NCBI GenBank assembly: GCA_003598175.1
Contig: QZKN01000034.1
Location: forward strand, 1-61,313
Length of the DNA: 61,313 nt
Origin: Candidatus Omnitrophota bacterium
GTDB lineage: Bacteria; Hinthialibacterota; Hinthialibacteria; Hinthialibacterales; Hinthialibacteraceae
Direction of reading: 5' to 3'
Shown here: positions 9,023 to 16,838 of the stretch, in pieces
Position numbering within the stretch: the first letter of the stretch is position 1
Layout: the number at the start of each line of letters is the position of its first letter
Made by a program: the position numbers and the translations under genes
Notes under the pieces: model-generated
Databases searched by the model: none
Seen by the model: the letters and a program-made list of their open reading frames with translations, nothing else
Told to the model about the DNA's origin: nothing

Positions 9023-11056
9023 TTAAGAGGAAAGGGTATTCCGTTGTTGGAGGGAACGAAAGGTTGGCGAATCGGAAAGATCCTTTTTGACCGCGACTTT
9101 TTTCATGATAATTTGATCAGGCTCCAGATGAACCAGATCCAGTTCGACAAAGATTTTTAATGCCAGGGTAAATTCGGTTTTGGATATTTTCTCCAGCTGA
9201 GCAAGAAGGTAAGAATGCTCACGAGGAATTCGTAAACTCTCATTGGCGGTTTTGTTCAACAGGCGGTAAATGTTGCCTAATTTTTCACGAGTCAGAGAAT
9301 GGATGTGCGATTGTTGAGAAATGGAATTCGCAGGAGGACGAGAAGAAATGGAACCGGAGGATGGTAAGGTTGTTGGGCGAATGTCACGCAAATACAACTG
9401 AATCTCACGGCGGCCCTGATACTCGTTATAGCGGCAGTGAAAAGCAATCTCCAGTTCACTGCCATCGAATTGATCGAGTTTGGAGCCCAGGCCGAAGCCG
9501 ATGGCATGGATCAAACCGCGAGGATGCTGAAAGGTCAGGCGCAAGTGATTGTTTCCGACAATTTTGGCGCCATATCCACCGAGAACGGTTTTCGTATAAA
9601 AAAGCGGTTCGTCATTTGCCGACCCGAAAGGCTCCAGACGGGAGAGATCGGTCATGAGATTCTCATCGATTTGTTCCAACGGCAAAGGCGTATCGATCCG
9701 GAGCGGAGAGGGGCGTTGTTCGGACCATTCTCGTTCTCCGGCTTCGTAAAGCGCCGTTTCCAATTGGGCTAATTGATCCTGTTTGCATTTGACGCCGGCG
9801 GCGGTGGCATGTCCGCCGCAGGAAAGAGTGTAGGCGCGGACGTGATGCAACAGAGGAATCAGATTTGCGCCTTCGCTCGAGCGGATGGAGGCGATCGCCG
9901 TATCATTTTCCAGGCTGAAAAGAAACACGGGTTTTCCGAATTGTTGGACCAATCGTTGCGCGACCGTGCCTAAAACGCCGCGATGCCAATCTCGCCCCGT
10001 GATCATGAGCAAACGGTCGGATCGTTGGTCCAAAAGGTTTTGCCGTACTTGTCCACATGCCGCCTCGAAAACTTGTTGTTCCGTTCGTTTGCGCAAATTG
10101 TTTAATTCCTGCAGTTGTTGAGCCAGCTCCCACCCGTGCGTTTCATCCTGCGTCAACAAGAGTTCCAGCGCAAGGCGAGGGTGCTCCATCCGGCCGGCGG
10201 CATTCAGCCGCGGCGCGATCTGAAAGCCGATCACATGAGGCGTGATATGTTGTGGATGCACTTTGGCCAGTTCCATCAACGCGGACAAGCCCGGTCGGTT
10301 GGCGTGTTCAAACCGGTTTTGTCCCAAACAAAACAGCGTTCGATTTTCTCCCTGCAACGGCATGATGTCCGCAACCAGCCCCAACACGGCGATTTCCAGC
10401 TGCTCCAATTCGCTGCCGGCGTGATGAGAAGCCATTCGTAAAGCGGAAGCCAGTTTCCAGGCCACGGTGGAACCGGACAGCGTTCGGAAGGGATACGATT
10501 CTTCGTTTCGGACGGGATTGATTACGGCAAGGGCGGGAGGACGTTCCGAGCCGGGATCATGATGATCGGTCACGATGACATCGAGCCCGAGCTCATTGGC
10601 TCGTTGGATGGAATCCACTGCGGTGGTTCCACAATCGACGGTAATCAATAAATTATATTCGGAAGCCATACTCCGAATTGTTTCCGGTTGAAGACCATAA
10701 CCTTCTTTCAAGCGGTCAGGTAAATAGTAGTCCGCTTCAATCCCTAAATTCCACAACGTTTCGAGTAAAATACAGGTTCCGGTAATCCCGTCCACATCAT
10801 AATCGCCATGGATAAGAATCCGTTCGTGATTTTTTGCGGCGCGAAGGATACGGTCCACGGCCGGGCGCATTTCCGAAAAAAGAAACGGGGAAAAAAGGTG
10901 ACGGATATCGGGCGAGAGAAAGTTATTGATGTCGGAAGGTGTTTCCAGCCCTCTCAGCAGCAATAATCGAGTCAGAAAAGGGGATATCCCAAGACTTGCG
11001 CTTAATGAAGGTACTTTTTCCTCGGGAATTGGTTTCAATTGCCAGGTTTTTTGCAT
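9023..11056 (-). CDS. recJ: Single-stranded-DNA-specific exonuclease RecJ
   Basis: RecJ degrades single-stranded DNA 5' to 3' in recombination and mismatch or base-excision repair. The DHH-family motifs are clear: HGDYDVDGITG (near residue 83), TVDCGT, and VTDHHDPG. The DHHA1 region has a CGGHATAAG motif, followed by an OB-like part. With about 677 residues it exceeds the E. coli enzyme (577) because of a C-terminal extension with a helical or winged-helix look, as in some Gram-positive RecJ proteins. I use ATG at 11056, which gives the typical MQKTWQLK beginning. An upstream in-frame TTG at 11089 has AAGGA only four bases away, so the start is not settled. Confidence 0.92.
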   Translation of the reverse strand: MQKTWQLKPIPEEKVPSLSASLGISPFLTRLLLLRGLETPSDINNFLSPDIRHLFSPFLFSEMRPAVDRILRAAKNHERILIHGDYDVDGITGTCILLETLWNLGIEADYYLPDRLKEGYGLQPETIRSMASEYNLLITVDCGTTAVDSIQRANELGLDVIVTDHHDPGSERPPALAVINPVRNEESYPFRTLSGSTVAWKLASALRMASHHAGSELEQLEIAVLGLVADIMPLQGENRTLFCLGQNRFEHANRPGLSALMELAKVHPQHITPHVIGFQIAPRLNAAGRMEHPRLALELLLTQDETHGWELAQQLQELNNLRKRTEQQVFEAACGQVRQNLLDQRSDRLLMITGRDWHRGVLGTVAQRLVQQFGKPVFLFSLENDTAIASIRSSEGANLIPLLHHVRAYTLSCGGHATAAGVKCKQDQLAQLETALYEAGEREWSEQRPSPLRIDTPLPLEQIDENLMTDLSRLEPFGSANDEPLFYTKTVLGGYGAKIVGNNHLRLTFQHPRGLIHAIGFGLGSKLDQFDGSELEIAFHCRYNEYQGRREIQLYLRDIRPTTLPSSGSISSRPPANSISQQSHIHSLTREKLGNIYRLLNKTANESLRIPREHSYLLAQLEKISKTEFTLALKIFVELDLVHLEPDQIIMKKVAVKKDLSDSPTFRSLQQRNTLSS

Positions 11057-11253
11057 GGATTTCAATCGTATCGGCTCCAAAAATAACAAAGAATCCTTAC
11101 TTGATTTAAAAATGGAAAAAGAATGCGGAAACCGTGATTCCAGTTTGTCACGGATGGTTACCGATTCAATCCGTACCGATTATAGTGGCTAAAAACGCAA
11201 ATATCAAATTGAGAAGAGACAGGCCACATGGCTCCGGATGTGATTCATTCATT

Positions 11254-11583
11254 TTATTGAATTGATTGTATGCCTCTGAAAATGCGTTTCGCTTCTTCGT
11301 AATCAATATCCTCGTCCGCTTCCAATGGAGTCGGCGTGGCATTTCTTTCCATTTCTGTCCCGTTTGCAGGGGAATTCATGTCACTTTGGTGAACGGATAG
11401 AAACGCCGCAACGACGAATGTCAACAGGACGAAGATGAAAATGACGAGTAAAACGAGATAATTTCCTCGCCGGCGAAACCAGGGTAAGGGTTTATCCTCA
11501 CTTGTGGTTCCATAACGGCGCGACAACAGAAATTTTTCTTTGGTTGAAAGGCGCTTTTTTTTTTGAATGAAGTGGTTACCCAT
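11254..11583 (-). CDS. Small single-pass membrane protein, unknown function
   Basis: About 109 residues: a basic N-terminus (IQKKKRLSTKEK), one strong membrane segment near residues 43-64 (LVLLVIFIFVLLTFVVAAFL), then an acidic tail (EADEDIDYEEAKR). The basic side should stay in the cytoplasm and the acidic tail outside. The ATG at 11583 has GGAAGA about 15 bases upstream, which is far, so the start is uncertain. The gene lies upstream of recJ on the same strand with a gap of about 200 bp. I do not recognise the family. Confidence 0.55.
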   Translation of the reverse strand: MGNHFIQKKKRLSTKEKFLLSRRYGTTSEDKPLPWFRRRGNYLVLLVIFIFVLLTFVVAAFLSVHQSDMNSPANGTEMERNATPTPLEADEDIDYEEAKRIFRGIQSIQ

Positions 11584-12049
11584 TTTGAATCGTTGCAATC
11601 TTCCATTTTTTCTATTATACTCTATGCCTTAACCGGGAATAGAGAAAAATTCGTATTGGAAGCCAGGAAAGTTGTACGTTTTTTAGGGGAATGCATCTTT
11701 TTTCGCGAGCCGAAAAAGAACAATCCTTTCGATGCCTGAATTCCCGTCGAAGACGAGAAGATTCGTGAACTTGCATCGAGAGTGGATTTTTATCGAAAAA
11801 ATGATTTAAGTCCCTATGTTTTTTTCTTTTATCCCGTTATAATGGTTTTTCCGGTAGGTTATGAATCGCAGGAAGAAAACGGTTTTTGGTATCTTACTTG
11901 GTGATTCGTATCTATTGAATTCCCGTAACGAACGAAGATAAGGAAACAATATCGCGCTCGTTAAAGTGAGGAAATGCCGGAATCGGAAATGAAAAATCGA
12001 CTATACGAGCGAAAAAATCGTTTCGATTTTGGAATTTTTGAAAGAATCC
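11584..12049. other. Non-coding stretch before the tRNA genes
   Basis: About 465 bp without a convincing gene or RNA. I see only a short inverted repeat, AAAATCG/CGATTTT, near 12014-12030. The DNA is AT-rich and should hold the promoter of the leftward membrane-protein gene, but no strong -35/-10 pair stands out on that strand. Confidence 0.4.
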
Positions 12050-12079
12050 TTGACATTTTTGATTGATCTTCGCTATAGT
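12050..12079 (+). promoter_or_regulatory. Sigma70-type promoter for tRNA-Val
   Basis: TTGACA (12050-12055) and TATAGT (12074-12079) are separated by 18 bases. The predicted start lies about 14 bases before the tRNA, and the same transcript could include tRNA-Asp. Confidence 0.7.
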
Positions 12080-12099
12080 GTAGTTAATTTGCCGAATCC

Positions 12100-12173
12100 G
12101 GGCGAGTAGCTCAGTTGGTTAGAGCGCCTGCCTTACAAGCAGGAGGTCGCAGGTTCGATTCCTGTCTTGCCCA
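12100..12173 (+). tRNA. tRNA-Val (anticodon TAC)
   Basis: A full cloverleaf can be drawn: acceptor GGGCGAG/CTTGCCC, D-arm with AGCTCAGTTGGTTAGAGC, anticodon stem CCTGC/GCAGG around the loop CTTACAA (anticodon TAC), and T-loop GTTCGATTC. The discriminator base is A. No CCA tail is encoded, so it must be added after transcription. Confidence 0.95.
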
Positions 12174-12223
12174 GAGGTTATTCACGGGTGGAAATGGTTG
12201 GATTGCTTTTGCTTACATGAAAC

Positions 12224-12300
12224 GGGGCCGTAGTTCAGTTGGTTAGAATGCCTGACTGTCGATCAGGAGGTCGCGAGTTCGAGCCTCGTCGGCCCCGCCA
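12224..12300 (+). tRNA. tRNA-Asp (anticodon GTC)
   Basis: Acceptor GGGGCCG pairs with CGGCCCC, the anticodon stem CCTGA/TCAGG encloses CTGTCGA (anticodon GTC), and the T-loop is GTTCGAGCC. Unlike the tRNA-Val 50 bp upstream, this gene encodes its own CCA end (12298-12300). The two are probably co-transcribed. Confidence 0.95.
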
Positions 12301-12355
12301 TTTCCTCCCGTGAATTTCCAAAAATGTACTGGATTCACCTTTGGAGTCATGTTCC

Positions 12356-13195
12356 ATGAAAATGCGAAAAAAAGGTTCGATTTTGGGACTTCTCTTGTTA
12401 GCCGTCGTGGGATTGAGTGGGGAAATGGTATTCGCGCAGGGTAGTAATGATGGCGCTAATTTCATGCTGGATTTTCTGACGACGGAATCGGATACGCAAA
12501 CGCAATCGGTCATTGAAGACACCCCCATATTTTATACCATTACGGACGGCGGAGAAACGAAGATTCGTTTTGACGTGACTCTGGTGTTGAAAAACGCGGT
12601 GAATTTGGTCGGCGTGAATTGCGATATGGTATTTGACCCGGCCAAATTGAAGGTGGTTTCCATCCACGAGGCGCGCGGCGATTTGAATTTTGATGGACGT
12701 TCAAATATTGCTGATGTTCTGGTCTTGGGTGAACTATTCAATCGGCCGACCAGTGAAAATGGTTATTCCTACTTTGATCGCTACTTGACGGGTGGAAGCG
12801 CGGGGATGATTGATTACCGGGATGTGGAAACACTACTTCCATATGTCAATGAATCAAATCTGTTTTGGACTTCCAATGCGAATTTGGATTTTTCTTTGAT
12901 GCGTGAAAGTGTGGAAATATTCGAATCCCCTGATATCAGCAACGCTCGCGGAAAAATAGATGACATTGTCGTGGTATTATTATCTCGCATTCACCCGATT
13001 CCGGCAGGATTCGGTTTTGATGGTGACGCGAGAATCGCCGATATAACGTTCGAAGTGATTGGGGATATATCCGAAGGAACCACAATTCGTTTGGAGGATA
13101 GGATGGCTATTGACGAAGGAACGGTGATTACACAGACTGAAATCAGTCAATTCAGCGTTCCGACGGCGGAAGAGGTGAGAATTTCTCGTCCCTAA
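12356..13195 (+). CDS. Secreted cohesin-like protein with a dockerin-like insertion
   Basis: The 279-residue product has a signal peptide ending near VFAQ. A cohesin-type beta-sandwich then begins (KIRFDVTLVLKNAVNLVGVN, then MVFDPAKLKVVSI). At about residue 107 it is interrupted by GDLNFDGRSNIADVLVLGEL, a calcium-loop pattern like that of type I dockerins. A second loop-like segment (MIDYRDVETLLPYVN) follows. The second half of the cohesin fold resumes later (GDARIADITFEVIGDI). Cohesin and dockerin normally bind each other on separate proteins, so this arrangement is odd. GGAG lies 9 bases before the ATG at 12356. It is followed by a second cohesin-like gene 112 bp downstream, so the two may form a surface assembly. 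Confidence 0.7.
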   Translation: MKMRKKGSILGLLLLAVVGLSGEMVFAQGSNDGANFMLDFLTTESDTQTQSVIEDTPIFYTITDGGETKIRFDVTLVLKNAVNLVGVNCDMVFDPAKLKVVSIHEARGDLNFDGRSNIADVLVLGELFNRPTSENGYSYFDRYLTGGSAGMIDYRDVETLLPYVNESNLFWTSNANLDFSLMRESVEIFESPDISNARGKIDDIVVVLLSRIHPIPAGFGFDGDARIADITFEVIGDISEGTTIRLEDRMAIDEGTVITQTEISQFSVPTAEEVRISRP

Positions 13196-13307
13196 GTACG
13201 ATTTTTTGTTAAGGATGAGATTTTTTTTCATTTTAGAGCTAGACCTTTGCCCCATTTTATCGTATTGTATTTCTGAACTAAGGCGTAAATTTTACGGAGG
13301 AATATTG

Positions 13308-15692
13308 ATGCGTACGAAACATCTGCAACGAATAGTAATTTCGCTCATTTTCGGTTGTGTTATCGGTTTATGGATCGGGACCCCCGGTTGGGCGCAGGAA
13401 ACCCCTACGGAAACGCCGACTGTGGCTCCTATCGTGGAAACTCCGACGGCAACTCCTGTTCCACCTGCGCCGACGAATACGCCGGCGCCGGCGGAGACGG
13501 CAACGGAGTCGCCAGTGGCGCCGACAAGTACACCGGTACCACCGACGAATACCCCGGTTCCACCGACAAACACTCCGGTCCCACCGACGAATACGCCGGT
13601 ACCGGCAGAGACGGCAACGGAAACACCGGTCGTGACTGAACCGGCCAAACTTTCCATCGCGGGAGGTATTGTTCAAGTTGGGAACAATATACGAGTGGCA
13701 ATCAATATTCAAAACGCCAAGGACGTGGACGCGTTTGGATTTGATTTGTCGTATAATATTGTCGTACCAACGGTAGGAGCGCTGGAATATGTGTCGATCG
13801 AAAAAGCCGGTACATTGACGGAAGGCTTTTTGAGTGTATCCGCCAACATTGTTCCGAATATACTCGGCGCGGAGCATTTGCGTATCGGCGCGGTTGGTGG
13901 TCCTGCATCCATAACTGGCGACGGTGTTCTATTATATGTGAATTTTAGTGGCGCGAGAGCCGGTGATGTGGAAATGAATATTATCGCTTTGGTTGATGAT
14001 CTGGCTGACGCGGAAGTGACGAGTGGAATCATCACGGTTGAAGCCGCTCCTCCGGAGACGGAAACGCCGACGGAAGTTCCTCCGACAGCCCCGCCGACAG
14101 CAACGGAAACAGCGACGTTAGTGCCGACAACGCCGCCGACCGTTCCGCCGACAGCAACGGAAACAGCGACGTTGGTGCCGACAACACCGCCGACGGTTCC
14201 CCCAACAGTCCCGCCGACGGAAACAGCGACGATTGTTCCTACTCCGATTCAACCGACGCCGACGCGTGTACCTACTGTGCCGATTCCGGTACATACGCCT
14301 ACTCCGTTGCCGACGGCAACGCCAATACCACCTACGCCGACCGCCTTCATTGTCAATCCGAATCTCGGTGTGGTATCGTATGATCGGTTGGGAGGAGCCA
14401 GCGCTCGCGGCGCCGCAATTCATAACTTCGATATCGGCCTTTCCGTGCTCGATCCACGGGATCCGTATTATGGACGTCTCTTTGCTCCGGGAATTTATGA
14501 TGGATTGCAAGATCCCGATGCGTTTGGTCCGTTCCTGGCCTTCGAACTGTTCGATGATCAACTGGGGTTGACTTATGACTTCTTCCCGATCGCTCAGGAT
14601 ATGGAATTTACCGGTGCGATTAAGCCTTCCGCTGAAGGGGGAACCGGAACCGAAGGCGTCTTCTTCCTGATCGGTGGAAATATCGGATTGCTGCCGCCTG
14701 TGAATGCTCGGCTTGGCGCTGGGATTCCACGTCCGGATAGTGGAAATGCCGCTTACGGCGGCGGTATCGACACGGATAACAATCCGGCCAATAACATCAA
14801 CTTTGGTGCGTTCCGCGGTGATATTGTGCCGGTCGGATATGCGCCGGATGCGGGAATGGGTGTTGATGCATTTATCTCATCCCTGATCGACATTGAAGCT
14901 GCGGGTAACAATGGTTTCTATGTACTCGGCACGGATGGTAGAATTTACGCCGAGGGCAGCGCCAACGAAGCGCTCGATACGACTGTGACGCTCCCGTCCG
15001 GTGTAACCGCCGTCAACCTTGAGATTTATCGTGGCGTGGTCACGAATGGACAATATTCGTGGACATTGCACCTCAGTAACAGTCAATACAGCAGTAACCT
15101 GATTGGAGTGGCTGCCTATGTTCTGGATTCGGCGGGAGCAATTCACCGAGTTCCCGCGGATGCGCCCGCGCCGATTATGGCTGACGTGCCTGCCAACCAT
15201 CCGTTTGGTTATAAAGATATCGAATTCGTTCCGTCCCCGGATGGTACGCGCATGATAGGTTTGGGTGTATTGACGGGCGATGGCATGATTCACTTTGCGC
15301 CGTTCCCCGGCGAAGATACGGAAGTGAATAAAGCCTTTGCCAAATCAATCACACCGTTTGGCGCGCTTGCGGAAGGATTCCCATTCGATATCGCGCGTGA
15401 TTTTCAGGTGGAGATCCGTGATAGTGTGTTTGTGGGATTGGATGACAATCAACAACCGTACAACGTTACCGGCGTCAAAATCGGTTCCTTCATGATCGAT
15501 GGTTATGGTGGAATGCATGTGGGTGGTCAGTCGACGCGATTTGCATCGGCTGCTGTTGCCGGTGGATTGTGGGTTGTGGATGGACAACCTTCTGTTCCAA
15601 TTGAGGTGGGTCTACCTTATTACATCAATTCCGATTTCATTATCGATCTTGAATTGGCTTGGCCGCTCAATCCGCCTCATGTAAATCCGTAA
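13308..15692 (+). CDS. Secreted cohesin-like protein with Pro/Thr-rich linkers
   Basis: The 794-residue product has a signal peptide (cleavage near GWAQE) and a Pro/Thr-rich linker (about 30-110) containing tandem PPTNTPV units. A cohesin-like domain (about 115-250) carries KLSIAGGIVQVGNNIRVAIN and DAFGFDLSY. A second linker (about 250-355) has near-identical 54-base DNA repeats. The large C-terminal region (about 360-794) contains spaced motifs of the type YVLGTDGRIYA, VLDSAGAIHR, VLTGDGMIHF and IDGYGGMHVGG, which suggest a propeller-like repeat fold. GGAGG is 7 bases before the ATG. It probably acts at the cell surface, presenting a binding domain through flexible, possibly glycosylated linkers. 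Its ligand is unknown. Confidence 0.7.
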   Translation: MRTKHLQRIVISLIFGCVIGLWIGTPGWAQETPTETPTVAPIVETPTATPVPPAPTNTPAPAETATESPVAPTSTPVPPTNTPVPPTNTPVPPTNTPVPAETATETPVVTEPAKLSIAGGIVQVGNNIRVAINIQNAKDVDAFGFDLSYNIVVPTVGALEYVSIEKAGTLTEGFLSVSANIVPNILGAEHLRIGAVGGPASITGDGVLLYVNFSGARAGDVEMNIIALVDDLADAEVTSGIITVEAAPPETETPTEVPPTAPPTATETATLVPTTPPTVPPTATETATLVPTTPPTVPPTVPPTETATIVPTPIQPTPTRVPTVPIPVHTPTPLPTATPIPPTPTAFIVNPNLGVVSYDRLGGASARGAAIHNFDIGLSVLDPRDPYYGRLFAPGIYDGLQDPDAFGPFLAFELFDDQLGLTYDFFPIAQDMEFTGAIKPSAEGGTGTEGVFFLIGGNIGLLPPVNARLGAGIPRPDSGNAAYGGGIDTDNNPANNINFGAFRGDIVPVGYAPDAGMGVDAFISSLIDIEAAGNNGFYVLGTDGRIYAEGSANEALDTTVTLPSGVTAVNLEIYRGVVTNGQYSWTLHLSNSQYSSNLIGVAAYVLDSAGAIHRVPADAPAPIMADVPANHPFGYKDIEFVPSPDGTRMIGLGVLTGDGMIHFAPFPGEDTEVNKAFAKSITPFGALAEGFPFDIARDFQVEIRDSVFVGLDDNQQPYNVTGVKIGSFMIDGYGGMHVGGQSTRFASAAVAGGLWVVDGQPSVPIEVGLPYYINSDFIIDLELAWPLNPPHVNP

Positions 15693-15734
15693 GGATGATG
15701 TAGTTCATCCAATATGGCCTGAAGTGAGTATAAG

Positions 15735-15764
15735 ATGGGGGAATGCCGTAAGGTGTTCCCCCAT
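15735..15764 (+). terminator. Hairpin after the second cohesin-like gene
   Basis: ATGGGGGAA (15735-15743) and TTCCCCCAT (15756-15764) form a perfect 9-base stem with a 12-base loop, 43 bp past the stop codon. The following sequence is only modestly T-rich, so this is a plausible rather than a strong intrinsic terminator. Confidence 0.55.
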
Positions 15765-15804
15765 TTCCATTTGTGATTTGCAATGGGCTTATGGAAAACA
15801 CGAA

Positions 15805-16503
15805 ATGATGAATATTGCCGACAATATCCGCTATATAAAGGAAAAAACGTTTCAATGTGCGATGCGTTGCGGACGAAATCCGGAAGATATTAAAATCATT
15901 GCGGTCAGCAAAACCAAGCCGGTTGCAGACATCACAACCGCAATGAATGCCGGTTTGAAAATATTTGGTGAAAACAAGGTCCAGGAAGCTGAACAGAAAA
16001 TATTCGAATTAAAAAATCATGAGATCGAATGGCATTTGATCGGACATTTGCAAACGAACAAAGTGAAAAAGGCGATCTCTATGTTTCAACTGATTCACTC
16101 GGTCGATTCGCCCAAATTAATTCATGAATTGGAAAAACAAGCCGAAAAATGCTCGCAGGATATTCATATTATGTTGCAAGTCAATGTTTCCGGCGAAACC
16201 ACGAAAAGCGGCGTCGATTTAAACGATTTTGAAGAGTTGCTTGCAGCGTTGAAACAAACACACTATCTTCGTTGCCACGGTTTAATGACGATTCCACCAT
16301 TGTCGGAGGAATCGGAAGAATCCAGACCGATTTTTCGCGCTTTACGCAAACTTGGCGAGCAATATAAGGACGATATCATCGATGCAAACGCGAAATTGGA
16401 ACTCTCAATGGGAATGACGCACGATTTTACCGTGGCAATTGAAGAAGGAGCGACGATGGTTCGAATCGGAACGGCTATTTTCGGAAATCGGAGATATGGC
16501 TGA
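15805..16503 (+). CDS. YggS/PROSC-family PLP homeostasis protein
   Basis: The 232-residue length is normal for this family. YggS proteins bind pyridoxal phosphate through the Lys of IIAVSKTKP (near residue 37) and help control the free cofactor pool and amino-acid balance; they have no clear catalytic activity. Other family marks are FGENKVQEA, WHLIGHLQTNK, QVNVSGE, HGLMTIPP and SMGMTHDF. I take ATG at 15805, or the ATG one codon later, because an in-frame extension back to 15724 would run through the terminator hairpin. Only a weak GGA site precedes it. Confidence 0.92.
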   Translation: MMNIADNIRYIKEKTFQCAMRCGRNPEDIKIIAVSKTKPVADITTAMNAGLKIFGENKVQEAEQKIFELKNHEIEWHLIGHLQTNKVKKAISMFQLIHSVDSPKLIHELEKQAEKCSQDIHIMLQVNVSGETTKSGVDLNDFEELLAALKQTHYLRCHGLMTIPPLSEESEESRPIFRALRKLGEQYKDDIIDANAKLELSMGMTHDFTVAIEEGATMVRIGTAIFGNRRYG

Positions 16504-16838
16504 AATATCTCTTTTGGTAAGGAAACTCCGATGATTCAACCGACTATTGTAAATGATCTGACTTTTGATATGCTTTCTTGCTTTTCATTCTCGTGATACA
16601 ATCTTTTCTTGCATAAAATAATGACGAATGGGGGATAAGAATTTAATGATTGATTACGACAATGCTAATATATCACATCTCCTCGTTATGTTTATATGTT
16701 ATATATAGGGTGATAAACCTTGAGAGAATTCAAATCGTTGGTATAAAAGAAAAGATGGATCGCGAATTTGAGAATAGCATGAATAAATCAATAATGTTCC
16801 TGTGAATTCGATGATCCTGGCTCAGGAGGTCTTTTAAA
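16504..16838. promoter_or_regulatory. Intergenic region with a candidate promoter
   Basis: This 335-bp AT-rich region precedes the large repeat protein. TTGAGA (16720-16725) and TATAAA (16742-16747), 16 bases apart, could be its promoter, leaving an mRNA leader of about 85 bases. Nothing else is recognisable. Confidence 0.4.

Noticed and set aside
13292..14561. Several long antisense and alternative-frame products in the Pro/Thr linkers
   Set aside because: The repeats are open in all frames because of their composition; only the plus-strand frame from 13308 has a ribosome site and signal peptide.
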